64,000 nt of DNA from assembly GCF_023195695.1 (NCBI RefSeq), contig NZ_JALPQG010000007.1, positions 1 through 64,000 of the forward strand, written 5' to 3'. This DNA is from Aliiroseovarius sp. S1339. GTDB taxonomy: Bacteria; Pseudomonadota; Alphaproteobacteria; Rhodobacterales; Rhodobacteraceae. The position numbers and the translations under genes are program-made. This document shows positions 52,573 through 61,723 of this stretch, in pieces. Numbering within the stretch: the stretch's first letter is position 1; the number at the start of each line of letters is the position of its first letter. The notes beneath the pieces are model-generated. The model worked only from the letters and a program-made list of their open reading frames with translations. It was not told the DNA's origin and made no database searches.

Positions 52573-53433
52573 ATGGGAAAGAAACCTCTCGTCAAAGACC
52601 GGATCAGGGAAAAGCAGGACGAGCTGACTGCGGCTGAACGGCGGCTGACGGCCACGCTTTTGGACGATTCGCTGGTCGCGGGGTTGCAGTCGATCACCAA
52701 ACTGGCCGAAAGCGCCGAAGTCTCAACGCCCACGATTATTCGTTTGGCCCGCAAGCTGGGATATCAAGGCTTTCCTGACCTGCAAGACGCTATTCGCGAC
52801 GAAATCGCCGCCCAGATGAAAGAGCCGCTGGCAAAGCTGGAAGCCGCAGAACTGTCGGGTGGGAAAGATCATATTATCAGTCGATTCGCCGAAGCCGTGT
52901 CGCGCAATATCAACCGCACGCTGGAACGTCTTGATCTGGAAGAATTTGACAAGGCCGCAGCCCTTTTGTCCGACCCCAATCGACGGCTTTACCTGCTTGG
53001 CGGGCGGATCACCCGGTCAAACGCGCATTACTTTTTCAACCATTTGCAGATCATCCGACCCGGGGTGACGCAGTTGGATTTCTCGCCCAGCGTCTGGCCG
53101 CAATCGCTTCTAGACATGGATGAAAACGCGACGCTGATCGTATTTGATATTCGACGGTATGAAAAAGAACTGGAGCGTTTGGCGAAATTGGTGGTCGATC
53201 AAGGGGCGAATATCGTTCTGTTCACCGATCAGTGGGGGTCACCAATCGAACGATATGCCACGTTTTGTTTTCGAAGCATGGTCGAAGTGCCGTCAAGCTG
53301 GGATTCAACGCTGGCGATTAACTTCATGGTCGAAGCTCTTGTGGCCGAAATCCAAAGCCGCAGCCACAGCGCAGACCGCATCGCAGCCTTGGAAAACATG
53401 ATCGGCGAATCGCGGATTTTTCGAAGCAACTGA
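52573..53433 (+). CDS. MurR/RpiR-family transcriptional regulator
   Basis: A 286-residue regulator. The N-terminal HTH_6 domain reads LTAAERRLTATLLDDSLVAG, then SITKLAESAEVSTPTIIRLA and RKLGYQGFPDLQDAIRDEI. Residues about 125-260 are a SIS-type sugar-phosphate-binding domain (NRRLYLLGGRITRSNAHYFF). RpiR members bind a phosphorylated or other small metabolite and usually repress a divergent operon; here that is the gamma-glutamyl-amine operon. No strong ribosome binding site is evident before the ATG. Confidence 0.92.
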   Translation: MGKKPLVKDRIREKQDELTAAERRLTATLLDDSLVAGLQSITKLAESAEVSTPTIIRLARKLGYQGFPDLQDAIRDEIAAQMKEPLAKLEAAELSGGKDHIISRFAEAVSRNINRTLERLDLEEFDKAAALLSDPNRRLYLLGGRITRSNAHYFFNHLQIIRPGVTQLDFSPSVWPQSLLDMDENATLIVFDIRRYEKELERLAKLVVDQGANIVLFTDQWGSPIERYATFCFRSMVEVPSSWDSTLAINFMVEALVAEIQSRSHSADRIAALENMIGESRIFRSN

Positions 53434-53481
53434 CCAAGCAGGTTGGCCGCTTCAATATGCTTGGCGCGTGGACGGGTTCGT

Positions 53482-54357
53482 TCAGCCGTTGTCAGGCTTG
53501 TCGATGAGTCCCTGCATCTTGCCGATTGCCGCGCGCATCATTTCTTCCAAGCCAACACGCACGCGGTTCGCCAGTTCAACAAACTGCTCCATCGCAGGCT
53601 GTAGGGCTGGGATGCGTTCGCCGATCGAAGGTGCAAAAATATAGAGTATGGTCAACAGACACGCCAAAACCACCACAAGGATGAAACCACGGCGGAACCC
53701 ATTGGGGCTGGCCACTTCGCCGTCGACACCGTCGACTGTTGAGCCGTCGGTATCACCTTCAGGCGCGTCGAGCGTCGAGTTGATTTCTTCAATATCAGGC
53801 AGGACATCGCGACGCTTGATGTCGTCGGGCGTCAGCGGTTGTTCGTCTTGTTCCGTGGCTTGCTCATCGGACGTTTCGCGCTTGGTGGCGTCTGGCCCGG
53901 CCCCCGGCGCTTCGTCCAGACCAAGATCGGGCTGGGTTTCAAGGTTTTCGCGGTCGTCCTCTCGCGCCTTAAGTTCGCGTTCGGCTTCTTCTTGCAAGAT
54001 ACTGCGAACGCCATCATCCAGCTTTCGCGCGGCTAGGGAAGGCGCTTCGCCATCATCTTCGCCATCCTCGGCTTGTTCGTCCGACGTGTCCGGTTCGGCG
54101 GGCGCGGTTTCAAGCGGGGCGTCGCCGTCTGCCTCCTCGTCATCAAACTCGTCTATATTATCAAAGGGGGATGGCGTAGCTACTTCGTCGACTTCAGCGC
54201 TGGCTTCAACATCAGCTTCAACACTGACTTCAGCATTAGGTGCCAGTTGAAACCACGCGTGGCCGCAATTGGAACACTGAACATCACGCCCGGTTTCGGG
54301 CATCACGCGATCATCTACTTCGTACTGCGCGCCGCAACTTGGGCAAACCAGACGCAT
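53482..54357 (-). CDS. MJ0042-type zinc-ribbon, acidic membrane protein
   Basis: A 291-residue protein. The N-terminal zinc ribbon has Cys5, Cys8, Cys28 and Cys31 (LVCPSCGAQYEVDD, VQCSNCGHAWF). Residues about 40-215 are very acidic and likely disordered, with EDGEDDGEAPSLAARKLDDG and many Asp/Glu. One membrane helix lies at about 224-245, and a short amphipathic tail of about 45 residues follows. It is divergent from ftsE, an arrangement I associate with this clade. Its function is unknown; the ribbon is probably cytoplasmic. Confidence 0.85.
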   Translation of the reverse strand: MRLVCPSCGAQYEVDDRVMPETGRDVQCSNCGHAWFQLAPNAEVSVEADVEASAEVDEVATPSPFDNIDEFDDEEADGDAPLETAPAEPDTSDEQAEDGEDDGEAPSLAARKLDDGVRSILQEEAERELKAREDDRENLETQPDLGLDEAPGAGPDATKRETSDEQATEQDEQPLTPDDIKRRDVLPDIEEINSTLDAPEGDTDGSTVDGVDGEVASPNGFRRGFILVVVLACLLTILYIFAPSIGERIPALQPAMEQFVELANRVRVGLEEMMRAAIGKMQGLIDKPDNG

Positions 54358-54515
54358 ATTTTTTCCTCGACCCCTGCCGTTCAGCTAGGGTTTTCCCTGC
54401 CATTTCGATCTCAATATGGCAGTTTCACTGCGAAAATCAAACCATTGCAAGCACTGCATTGAAACAAATGCTTAGCTGAGGCAAAACTGTCGCCAAGCAA
54501 AAGCGAGGACCGCGC

Positions 54516-55190
54516 ATGATCGAGCTGCAACAAGTGTCCTACGGATATGGGGACAGCACGCTTCTATCTGACATTACCATGAAACTTGCACCGGGTTCGT
54601 TTCACTTTCTGACAGGCCCTTCCGGGGCCGGGAAAACGACACTGATCAAGATGTGTTATGGCGAACTGATTGCAACGCAGGGGCGGGTGACGCTGTTTGA
54701 TCAGGACGCGCAACACATGTCGCGCGATGATGTGGCGAACGCGCGCAGGCGGATCGGTGTTGTTCATCAGGACTGTCAGTTTCTGGATCACCTAAGTCTG
54801 GCCGAGAACGTGTCACTGCCTTTGACCGTTTCAGGGCGCAGTCTTGCCAACCCGTCCGAGCTTGACGACCTGCTTGCATGGGTTGGCCTGTCTGAGCAGC
54901 GTGACGCCAAACCGCCGGAACTGTCGGGCGGCGAACGTCAGCGGGCCGCGCTGGCTCGTGCCGTGGTGACGTCGCCGGATGTGATATTGGCGGACGAGCC
55001 AACAGGCAACGTCGATTGGGACATGTCGCTTCGCCTGCTCAAGCTGCTGGTCGAACTGAACCGCATGGGCAAGACGGTGTTGATCGCCACCCATGACATG
55101 AACCTGATCCGATCGACCAAGGCGCAGGTGCAGGCGCGTGTTTTGCGTATCTCTAATAAACACGTCAATCAGGCGGGAGCGGATTTATGA
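54516..55190 (+). CDS. ftsE: Cell-division ATP-binding protein FtsE
   Basis: A 224-residue ATPase: Walker A LTGPSGAGKTTLIKMCYG, signature ELSGGERQRAALARAVV, Walker B VILADEPTGNVDW and the switch His in IATHDMNL. With FtsX it forms a membrane complex that activates peptidoglycan hydrolases at the septum. Its stop overlaps the FtsX start by 4 nt (ATGA). GCGAGGA lies before the ATG. Confidence 0.95.
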   Translation: MIELQQVSYGYGDSTLLSDITMKLAPGSFHFLTGPSGAGKTTLIKMCYGELIATQGRVTLFDQDAQHMSRDDVANARRRIGVVHQDCQFLDHLSLAENVSLPLTVSGRSLANPSELDDLLAWVGLSEQRDAKPPELSGGERQRAALARAVVTSPDVILADEPTGNVDWDMSLRLLKLLVELNRMGKTVLIATHDMNLIRSTKAQVQARVLRISNKHVNQAGADL

Positions 55191-56092
55191 ACGTGCGTTT
55201 AAGCACTTTGATGCATTTCGTGGCAGGCGACGCGCAGGCCGACCGCGTCGTGCCACCGACCGGGTTCACTGCACGTCTGACAGTATTTGCGGCAGCCTCG
55301 ATGGCTTTTTTGGCGGTGTTCGCGTTGGCGCTGTCCTTGGCGACAGGTCGTCTGGCTGATCGCTGGGGCGATGCGCTTGCCAAAAGTTCGACCATCCGCA
55401 TCACTGCGCCGGTTGATCAGATGGACGCGCAGGTGCTGGCCGTGATGGAAGTGCTGGCGACGACCCCCGGCGTGAAAGAGGCCCGCCCCCTCAGCGACGA
55501 CGAACAACGCGCCTTGCTAGAGCCGTGGTTCGGGCCAGACCTGCCACTTGATCAGTTGCCCATCCCGAAGCTGGTCGAGGTGATCGAGGATGCGGATGGA
55601 TACGACCCGGAAGGCCTGCGCGCCCGCCTGACGGGCGAGGCTCCGGGTGCCATACTGGATGACCATGCGCGCTGGCGTGAACCGCTGGTGCGCGCTGCCA
55701 AGCGCTTGCGCGCGCTGGGTTTCGTAGCCATCGTGCTGATAACGGCGCTGGCTGGTGTGGTGATCACCCTTGCCGCGTCCGCCGCGCTGTCGGCAAATGA
55801 GCAAGTGATCCGGGTGCTGCGGCTGGTTGGGGCGCATGACAGATACATCGCCCACGCCTTTGTGCGTCGCTATACCCTGCGTGCGCTGGGCGGCGCTGTT
55901 GTCGGCACGGTGTTGGGCAGCTTGGCAATCCTGCTGCTGCCATCCGCCGGGGATCAGGGGAATTTTCTGACTGGACTAGGATTTGAGCGGTGGGAATGGC
56001 TCTGGCCTGCCCTCATACCGCTTTTCGCCGCCCTTGTCGCGTTTTTGGCCACCCGCCAAACCGCCCAGAATGTCTTGCAGGAGAAACGCTGA
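55187..56092 (+). CDS. ftsX: Cell-division protein FtsX
   Basis: A 301-residue membrane protein with an N-terminal cytoplasmic segment of about 30 residues, a helix at about 31-52, a periplasmic domain of about 110 residues (with LSDDEQRALLEPWFGPDLPL), and three further helices (about 175-197, 225-250 and 265-290). This is the standard FtsX topology; the protein lacks the ATPase, which is FtsE. Its stop overlaps the acyltransferase start by 1 nt (TGATG). Confidence 0.92.
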   Translation: MNVRLSTLMHFVAGDAQADRVVPPTGFTARLTVFAAASMAFLAVFALALSLATGRLADRWGDALAKSSTIRITAPVDQMDAQVLAVMEVLATTPGVKEARPLSDDEQRALLEPWFGPDLPLDQLPIPKLVEVIEDADGYDPEGLRARLTGEAPGAILDDHARWREPLVRAAKRLRALGFVAIVLITALAGVVITLAASAALSANEQVIRVLRLVGAHDRYIAHAFVRRYTLRALGGAVVGTVLGSLAILLLPSAGDQGNFLTGLGFERWEWLWPALIPLFAALVAFLATRQTAQNVLQEKR

Positions 56093-56826
56093 TGCGTCAC
56101 GCATTCCAATGGCTCCGCTCGCTCGTGTTTATCGTCCAAATGTACATCATGTTGGCAGTCATCGGCTTCGGTTTTGTTCCGCTGATCTGGTTCAACAAGA
56201 AATATGCGATGGTTGCCATTCACAGCTATTGCCGCTGGGTGCGCTGGACCGCGTCATGGATGATCGGGTTGCGTTCGGAAATTCGCGGCGACCCACCGAG
56301 TGATGAGGTGCTGATTGGTGCGAAACACCAGAGCTTTTTTGACATTATCTTGATCGCAAGTGCAGTCCCCGCGCCGAAATACATCATGAAGAAGCAACTG
56401 ACCTGGGCGCCGGTGATTGGGCTGTATGCAAAGTATACGAACAGTATTCCCGTGGATCGCGGCAAGCGCGGGCAGGCGATCAAGCAGATGGTTGAAGATG
56501 TCCGCTCTGGCACCGCAAAGCCGGGGCAGTTGGTGATTTTCCCGCAAGGCACACGGGTCGCGGCGGGTGCCAAGAAGCCTTATAAGGTCGGAACCGGGGT
56601 GCTTTATCGCGAAACCGGGCAACCGTGTGTGCCTGCCTCAACCAATGTCGGCGTGTTCTGGAAGCGTCATGGCATCATGCGTTATCCCGGCCTTGCGGTG
56701 GTCGAATTTCACCCCCGGATCGAACCGGGGCTATCGCTTGAAGACTTCATGTCAAAGCTGGAAGAGACGGTTGAAGCCGGGTCCAACGCGTTGATGAAAG
56801 AGGCCGGGCTTGAGGTCGAAACTTGA
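56092..56826 (+). CDS. plsC: 1-acyl-sn-glycerol-3-phosphate acyltransferase (PlsC family)
   Basis: A 244-residue membrane enzyme with N-terminal helices (about 10-35) and the acyltransferase motifs: His79-x4-Asp84 (AKHQSFFDIILI), PKYIMKKQL, NSIPVDRGKRGQAIKQM and VIFPQGTRVAAG. It adds the second acyl chain to lysophosphatidic acid in phospholipid synthesis. It is translationally coupled to ftsX before it and to the PPOX-type gene after it. A longer frame begins inside ftsX but is not used. Confidence 0.9.
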   Translation: MRHAFQWLRSLVFIVQMYIMLAVIGFGFVPLIWFNKKYAMVAIHSYCRWVRWTASWMIGLRSEIRGDPPSDEVLIGAKHQSFFDIILIASAVPAPKYIMKKQLTWAPVIGLYAKYTNSIPVDRGKRGQAIKQMVEDVRSGTAKPGQLVIFPQGTRVAAGAKKPYKVGTGVLYRETGQPCVPASTNVGVFWKRHGIMRYPGLAVVEFHPRIEPGLSLEDFMSKLEETVEAGSNALMKEAGLEVET

Positions 56827-57431
56827 TGGATTTTATTGCCACCCTTCAGGACTTAGAGGCACATTACGGAACCCCCGGCGAGGCATCTTTGGTAAAGGTC
56901 GCACGCCACCTGACGCCGACCTATCGAAAATGGATCATGGCCTCGCGGTTTTGCGTTCTGACGACCGTCGGGCCCGACGGCACTGATGGCAGTCCGCGCG
57001 GCGATGATGGCCCCGTGGTGGTCGAACTGGACGCCCAGACCTTGGCCCTGCCTGATTGGCGCGGCAACGAGCGGATCGACAGTCTGCGCAACATCGTGCG
57101 TGATCCGCGCGTGTCGCTGATGTTCATGGTGCCGGGATCAAACAATGTCGTGCGGGTCAATGGCGAGGCTCGGCTGACCGCTGACGCCCCGCTGCGCGCC
57201 CGGTTTGAGAAATCTGGCAAGCTACCCCGCACGGTCATCGTTATCCACATTCACGAGGTCTATTCCCAGTGTGCCCGTGCCATCATGCGTGCCGGTTTGT
57301 GGACGTCCGGCGATGAAAGCGCGGGACTTCCGACAGTGGGCGACATGCTGAACGAAATGACCTCGGGCGCGTTCGACGGTGAAACCTATGACAAGACGTG
57401 GCCGGACCGGGCCAAGGCAAGTCTTTGGTGA
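56826..57431 (+). CDS. Pyridoxamine 5'-phosphate oxidase-family protein
   Basis: A 201-residue protein of the PPOX flavin-binding split-barrel superfamily of general (PdxH-unlike) type: FCVLTTVGPDGTDGSPRGDD, LALPDWRGNERIDSLRNIV and VSLMFMVPGSNNVVRVNGEA. It probably binds FMN or F420-like flavin; the substrate is unknown. Its ATG overlaps the plsC stop (TGATG), so it completes the ftsE-ftsX-plsC unit. It is convergent with the AhpD-like gene. Confidence 0.88.
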   Translation: MDFIATLQDLEAHYGTPGEASLVKVARHLTPTYRKWIMASRFCVLTTVGPDGTDGSPRGDDGPVVVELDAQTLALPDWRGNERIDSLRNIVRDPRVSLMFMVPGSNNVVRVNGEARLTADAPLRARFEKSGKLPRTVIVIHIHEVYSQCARAIMRAGLWTSGDESAGLPTVGDMLNEMTSGAFDGETYDKTWPDRAKASLW

Positions 57432-57452
57432 GGGTTGATCCACGCAGTGCCG

Positions 57453-57791
57453 TTAGGAAGCGCTGAACTGCTCAAACGCCTCGCGCGCCTTAGCGCTGTA
57501 TGAGATAGACGGACCGCCACCCATATAAGACGCCATTGCCAGCGCCTCGTTCAATTCGTCCAGCGTTGCCCCAAGCCGCACCAATGACCGCACATGAAAG
57601 CCGATGCAGCTGTCGCAGCGGGTCGAGATGGCAATGCCAAGCGCGATGAACTCTTTTGTCTTCTCGCTCAGCGCGCCATTTGTCTTGGCGGCTGTTCCCA
57701 TCTGGACGAAGCCTTTCAGGGTTGCGGGAATGTCTTTGGCAAGATGATTGATGTTGCCTTCGGTCTCGGCAAGAAATGATTTCCAGTCCAC
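57453..57791 (-). CDS. AhpD-like carboxymuconolactone decarboxylase-family protein
   Basis: 112 residues from a GTG that has a strong AAGGAGGAT 7 nt upstream (the frame stays open further but without a ribosome binding site). The peroxidase-type motif is RCDSCIGFHVRSLVRLGAT, with the CxxC-x-x-H of AhpD, and ALGIAISTRCDSC precedes it. Such small proteins have alkylhydroperoxidase-like redox activity; a role in oxidative-stress defence is likely. It is a single gene between the PPOX-type gene and accA. Confidence 0.88.
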   Translation of the reverse strand: MDWKSFLAETEGNINHLAKDIPATLKGFVQMGTAAKTNGALSEKTKEFIALGIAISTRCDSCIGFHVRSLVRLGATLDELNEALAMASYMGGGPSISYSAKAREAFEQFSAS

Positions 57792-57899
57792 GAATGATCC
57801 TCCTTGGGGGTCACTCGTGACTATCATTTGGGTCAGGTCGCAAACCAACCCCGCCCACGAAGACGTGATGGGTGCGCGGGGTGCCAAATTGGCCGATCT

Positions 57900-58865
57900 T
57901 TAGGCAGCCAGCCCCTTGGCACCCATTTTCAGGAACTTTTCACGGCGCTCTTTCAACAGCGCGTCGCCCTTCTGGCGCTTCTTCAGTGCCTTCAGCTCGG
58001 CTTCGATGGCCTTGCCGACGGCGTTGATGGATTCGCTGCGACCGCGTTGAGCGCCGCCCATCGGTTCGGGGATGATCTGGTCAATCACGCCCAGTTGCTT
58101 CAGGTCCTGAGCGGTGAGGCGCAGCGCCTCGGCGGCTTCGCGCATCTTGTCTGAATCCTTCCACAGGATTGACGCGCAGCCTTCCGGGCTGATTACCGAA
58201 TAGATCGAATGTTCAAGCATCATCACAGTGTTGGCGGTGGCCAGCGCCACTGCGCCACCTGACCCGCCTTCGCCGATGATCACCGAGATCACGGGGGACT
58301 TCACATTCAGGCTGCGTTCGGTCGACCGCGCGATCGCCTCGGATTGGCCGCGTTCTTCGGCACCTTTGCCGGGATAGGCGCCGGGGGTGTCCACCAGCAT
58401 GACAATCGGCAATCCGAAGCGGTCGGCAAGATCCATCAGGCGGATCACTTTGCGGTAGCCTTCAGGGCGGGCCATGCCAAAATTGCGTTCAATCCGTGAC
58501 TTTGTGTCATTGCCCTTTTCCTGACCCATCACAACGACGGGAACGTCGCCCAGCCGTGCAAGCCCGCCCATAACGGCGTGGTCATCGGCAAAGTTGCGGT
58601 CGCCGGCCAGCGGCGTATATTCGGTAAACAGGGCTTCGATATAGTCCTTGCAATGCGGCCGGTCAGGATGGCGGGCCACCTGACATTTCCGCCACGGGGT
58701 CAGATCTTTATACAGTTCTTTCAGAAGGGCGCTGGCCTTGGCGTCCAACCCTGCGGCTTCGCCCTCCACGTCCATCTCTTTGTTGGCGCGGGCAAGGGCG
58801 CGCAGTTCCTCGGCCTTGCCTTCGATTTCAGCCAGCGGTTTTTCGAACTCAAGATAGTTGGTCAT
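57900..58865 (-). CDS. accA: Acetyl-CoA carboxylase carboxyltransferase subunit alpha
   Basis: A 321-residue subunit, the usual AccA length, with [20 protein letters not shown] at the start, [19 protein letters not shown]-like [20 protein letters not shown] and [20 protein letters not shown] of the biotin-carboxyl transfer site. With AccD it moves the carboxyl group from biotin to acetyl-CoA to make malonyl-CoA for fatty acid synthesis. It is a single essential housekeeping gene, with 150 bp to the divergent AraC-type gene. Confidence 0.97.
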   Translation of the reverse strand: MTNYLEFEKPLAEIEGKAEELRALARANKEMDVEGEAAGLDAKASALLKELYKDLTPWRKCQVARHPDRPHCKDYIEALFTEYTPLAGDRNFADDHAVMGGLARLGDVPVVVMGQEKGNDTKSRIERNFGMARPEGYRKVIRLMDLADRFGLPIVMLVDTPGAYPGKGAEERGQSEAIARSTERSLNVKSPVISVIIGEGGSGGAVALATANTVMMLEHSIYSVISPEGCASILWKDSDKMREAAEALRLTAQDLKQLGVIDQIIPEPMGGAQRGRSESINAVGKAIEAELKALKKRQKGDALLKERREKFLKMGAKGLAA

Positions 58866-59015
58866 GGGTCAGCCTGATTGCGTATCGTTCCTAGCTATAT
58901 GCCGCTTGCGGCGCGGCAATACAACTGCTGCTCTTTTCGTTTGGTGTGCAAGTTGGCAAGATTTGTGCGCTCATCCTGGGGCAAGAAGAACGTGGAAGAG
59001 CTTGAAGGAGCTGCC

Positions 59016-59843
59016 ATGCGTTACGAAGACCGATTGCTGCGCGTGCTGACCTATATCCACGACAATCCTGATGGAGATTTGTCGCTGGACCAACTGGCGG
59101 ACGTCGCCGCCATGTCGCGGTTTCACTGGCATCGCGTGTTTCACGCCATGACCGGCGAAACCTGCGCGCAGGCGGTGCGCCGGATGCGTCTGCATCGTGC
59201 GGCGGGGCGGCTGGTGCGTGAAGATACCCCGGTCGAGGTCATCGCCCGCGACTGCGGCTATCCCAACCCCCGCAGTTTCGGTCACGCGTTTCGCACGTCA
59301 TATGGCAAGACCCCAATAGCCTTTCGCGCAACCGGCCGGCTAGACGCCCCGGTGCTTTTGCATCGAACAGGAGAGATCAAAATGTATCCAATTGATATTC
59401 GTGAAACTGACGCGCGTCGCGCGATCGGCCTGCCTCATAAGGGCGCTTACATGAACATCGGAAAAACGTTCGAGGCCGCGTCGGCCATGATCGCTGCCCG
59501 CAATTTATGGCCCCAATGTGGCCCGATGCTGGGCCTGTATTATGACGATCCCGACTCGGTTGCCGAAGATGACCTGCGCAGCTTTGCTGGGGTCGAATGG
59601 CGCGGTGAAGATGTTCCGGATGGTTTTGAAGTTGTGGATATTGCGGCAGGGCGTACGGCCGTTTTGACCTTCAAAGGGCCATATGCGACGCTCAAATCCG
59701 GCTATGACACGTTGTATGGCGAGTGGTTGCCGAAATCTGGTGAAACGCCTGCCAATACGCCTTGTTACGAGGTTAATCTGAACGACCCGCGCGACACGGA
59801 CCCTGACGAGTTGCTGACCGAGATTTACTTGCCGTTGGCGTGA
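59016..59843 (+). CDS. AraC-family regulator with GyrI-like effector domain
   Basis: 275 residues from the ATG at 59016, which has GAAGGAG before it; the longer frame upstream is not supported. The N-terminus carries two AraC-type helix-turn-helices (LSLDQLADVAAMSRFHWHRV and PVEVIARDCGYPNPRSFGHA). Residues about 120-275 form a GyrI/SbmC-like ligand-binding domain (DARRAIGLPHKGAYMNIGKT, TAVLTFKGPYATLKSGYDTL). This domain order is like Rob/SoxS-type regulators reacting to drugs or toxins. Targets are unknown. Confidence 0.92.
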   Translation: MRYEDRLLRVLTYIHDNPDGDLSLDQLADVAAMSRFHWHRVFHAMTGETCAQAVRRMRLHRAAGRLVREDTPVEVIARDCGYPNPRSFGHAFRTSYGKTPIAFRATGRLDAPVLLHRTGEIKMYPIDIRETDARRAIGLPHKGAYMNIGKTFEAASAMIAARNLWPQCGPMLGLYYDDPDSVAEDDLRSFAGVEWRGEDVPDGFEVVDIAAGRTAVLTFKGPYATLKSGYDTLYGEWLPKSGETPANTPCYEVNLNDPRDTDPDELLTEIYLPLA

Positions 59844-59889
59844 ATTGATGCGTGGCGGGCCATTCGACCCGCCACGATCAGGTTTCAGA

Positions 59890-60312
59890 TCAGAGCGCCA
59901 TGTCGATCAGTTTCGCAAATTGTGCTTCACTCAGCACCTGACGCCAATGATCGGTGCAGTTTGACCGCATCATCACCAACTTGACCTCGTTCGCGCCGAT
60001 CTTGTCGGCGATGGCTTGGCGTTCGTCAGAGGGGGCACCTTCCACGATGGCTTTGCGAAGGTCGGCGCGCAATTGCACCGTTTCAGCCTCCAGCGCTTTT
60101 CGGACGGCTGGCATGGTTGCGACCCAATCCTTCAGGGCGGCGCGCTGGGTTTCGTCCAGCTCCAACGCGTCCATGTTTTTGGCCAGAATGCCGGTCAATT
60201 GGATGACAGGGCGCGACAGGCCAGTCTGCGCCGGGTTTGAGGGTTGCATTTGCGCCAGAGCAGCGCCGGTCAGGCTAAGGCTAAGGGCGGTGGCGAAAAG
60301 AAGCGGTTTCAT
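59890..60312 (-). CDS. Periplasmic Spy/CpxP-like protein
   Basis: 140 residues from the ATG at 60312 (AAAGG before it), with a signal peptide cleaved after ALA at about residue 20. The mature part is all-helical: LDETQRAALKDWVATMPAVR, VQLRADLRKAIVEGAPSDER and CTDHWRQVLSEAQFAKLIDM. The helix pattern with a charged turn resembles Spy/CpxP-type envelope-stress proteins, but the family LTxxQ motifs are weak. Single gene, leftward, convergent with the AraC-type gene. Confidence 0.7.
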   Translation of the reverse strand: MKPLLFATALSLSLTGAALAQMQPSNPAQTGLSRPVIQLTGILAKNMDALELDETQRAALKDWVATMPAVRKALEAETVQLRADLRKAIVEGAPSDERQAIADKIGANEVKLVMMRSNCTDHWRQVLSEAQFAKLIDMAL

Positions 60313-60430
60313 TATTGAACCTTTCAGATTGGGTTGCGTCCCCAAGCGGGCCTCGTCATGACCCAAGCCCAACCTATCCCCCCTACGTGCGATTCCCATG
60401 CGACCGGATGCCCTGCGACAGGGTGTATCA

Positions 60431-60467
60431 ACAGAAAAGGCCCCGCGCTGGGCGAGGCCTTTTCTGT
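60431..60467 (-). terminator. Rho-independent terminator of the malyl-CoA lyase gene
   Basis: ACAGAAAAGGCC pairs perfectly with GGCCTTTTCTGT (12 bp) around a 13-nt loop, 13 bp after the lyase stop on the minus strand. The stem ends in A/T tracts on both sides, so it can act as an intrinsic terminator for leftward and perhaps also rightward transcripts. Confidence 0.85.
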
Positions 60468-60480
60468 AAGGGATTGGCGA

Positions 60481-61440
60481 TCAGCTGTTTGCGATCAACT
60501 CAGCCTGCGCCACGATCACTTCGGCTTGTTTGATCGAGGCGATGTCGACCAAGCGGCCCTTATAGACTGTTGCGCCTTCGCCATTTGCCTTGGCTTGTTC
60601 CATCGCGGCCAGGATTTCGCGTGCTTCGGCTACGGCCTCATTCGATGGGGTGAAGACGTCGTTGGCCAGCGCGATTTGTTTCGGGTGGATGGCCCATTTG
60701 CCAACCATACCCAACGTGGCCGAGCGTTTCGCCTGCGCGACAAAACCTTCATCGTCCGAGAAGTCGCCAAACGGGCCGTCAACCGGCAGCACACCATGCG
60801 TGCGACAGGCGGCGACAATGGCGGCCTGCGCCCAGTGCCACGGGTCCGACCAATGCTTTTCGCCCTCGCGCAGCATGTAGTAGTTTTCCTGCGTGCCGCC
60901 GATACCGGTGGTTTGCATTCCCATTGACGCAGCGAAATCGGCAGCCCCCAGCGACATCGCCTGAAGGCGCGGTGAAGACGCGGCGATGGCTTCGACATGG
61001 GCAATGCCGGCAGCGCTTTCGATGATCACTTCGAATGCGACGGGTTTCGTGCGCCCTTTGGCGCGTTCAATCGCGGTGACCAGCGCGTCGACGGCATAGA
61101 CATCCTCGGCGCACCCGACTTTCGGGATCATGATCTGGTCCAGACGCTCGCCTGCTTGCTCCATCAAATCGACCACGTCGCGATACCAATAGGGCGTGTC
61201 CAATCCGTTGATGCGAACGGATACGTGCTTGGTGCCCCAGTCGATGGTGTTGATCGCCTCGATCGCGTTGGCGCGCGCCATGTCCTTGTCCGAAGGCGCG
61301 ACGCTGTCTTCCAGGTCAATGTTAATCACATCGGCGGCCGAGGTCGCCATTTTTGCGAACAGTTTGGTATTCGACGCCGGGCCAAACAACTGGCAGCGGT
61401 TCGGGCGGGCTGGGGCGGTGGGTTGGATGCGGAAGGACAT
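60481..61440 (-). CDS. mcl1: L-malyl-CoA/beta-methylmalyl-CoA lyase (HpcH/HpaI-CitE family)
   Basis: 319 residues from the ATG at 61440 (AAAGG before it); the frame is open 14 codons further without support. Citrate-lyase-beta fold with NIDLEDSVAPSDKDMARANA (metal Glu/Asp region), VRINGLDTPYWYRDVVDLME, FEVIIESAAGIAHVEAIAAS and LGAADFAASMGM. This is the enzyme of the ethylmalonyl-CoA pathway that cleaves malyl-CoA to acetyl-CoA and glyoxylate, and the size matches the Rhodobacter enzyme. A CoA-thioesterase-like relative (Mcl2) is less likely given the full match. A terminator follows. Confidence 0.9.
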   Translation of the reverse strand: MSFRIQPTAPARPNRCQLFGPASNTKLFAKMATSAADVINIDLEDSVAPSDKDMARANAIEAINTIDWGTKHVSVRINGLDTPYWYRDVVDLMEQAGERLDQIMIPKVGCAEDVYAVDALVTAIERAKGRTKPVAFEVIIESAAGIAHVEAIAASSPRLQAMSLGAADFAASMGMQTTGIGGTQENYYMLREGEKHWSDPWHWAQAAIVAACRTHGVLPVDGPFGDFSDDEGFVAQAKRSATLGMVGKWAIHPKQIALANDVFTPSNEAVAEAREILAAMEQAKANGEGATVYKGRLVDIASIKQAEVIVAQAELIANS

Positions 61441-61723
61441 GTGTCGCCTTTCAGTAATGAAGTTGCGATTTCTCGGCTGCAATCGTTATTAAATTGCCGC
61501 GATATCCGCAAGATCATTTTGCACTCGCAGAATCTCCGCTTTGCGGCAGTGCAGCAAGCCGAGTTTTCTTTCGCCATTCGCAAGCTGGTGGGATAAACTA
61601 CACTCGTGGGTCACTTCTGCCGAAGGTTCTTCGAAAAGATCCCTGCCTCACGCGAACTTAGCAATCTATTTCTTCTGATAGTCGTGAATTATCCCTCTGC
61701 AATTTTCTGAAGAGGGCGCGCGC

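Noticed and set aside
53648-54250. Rightward Ser-rich frame of 200 codons
   Set aside because: Mirror image of the acidic stretch of the zinc-ribbon protein (GAA/GAC codons read backwards as TTC/TCG); not related to the Ser-rich proteins at 12-14 kb.
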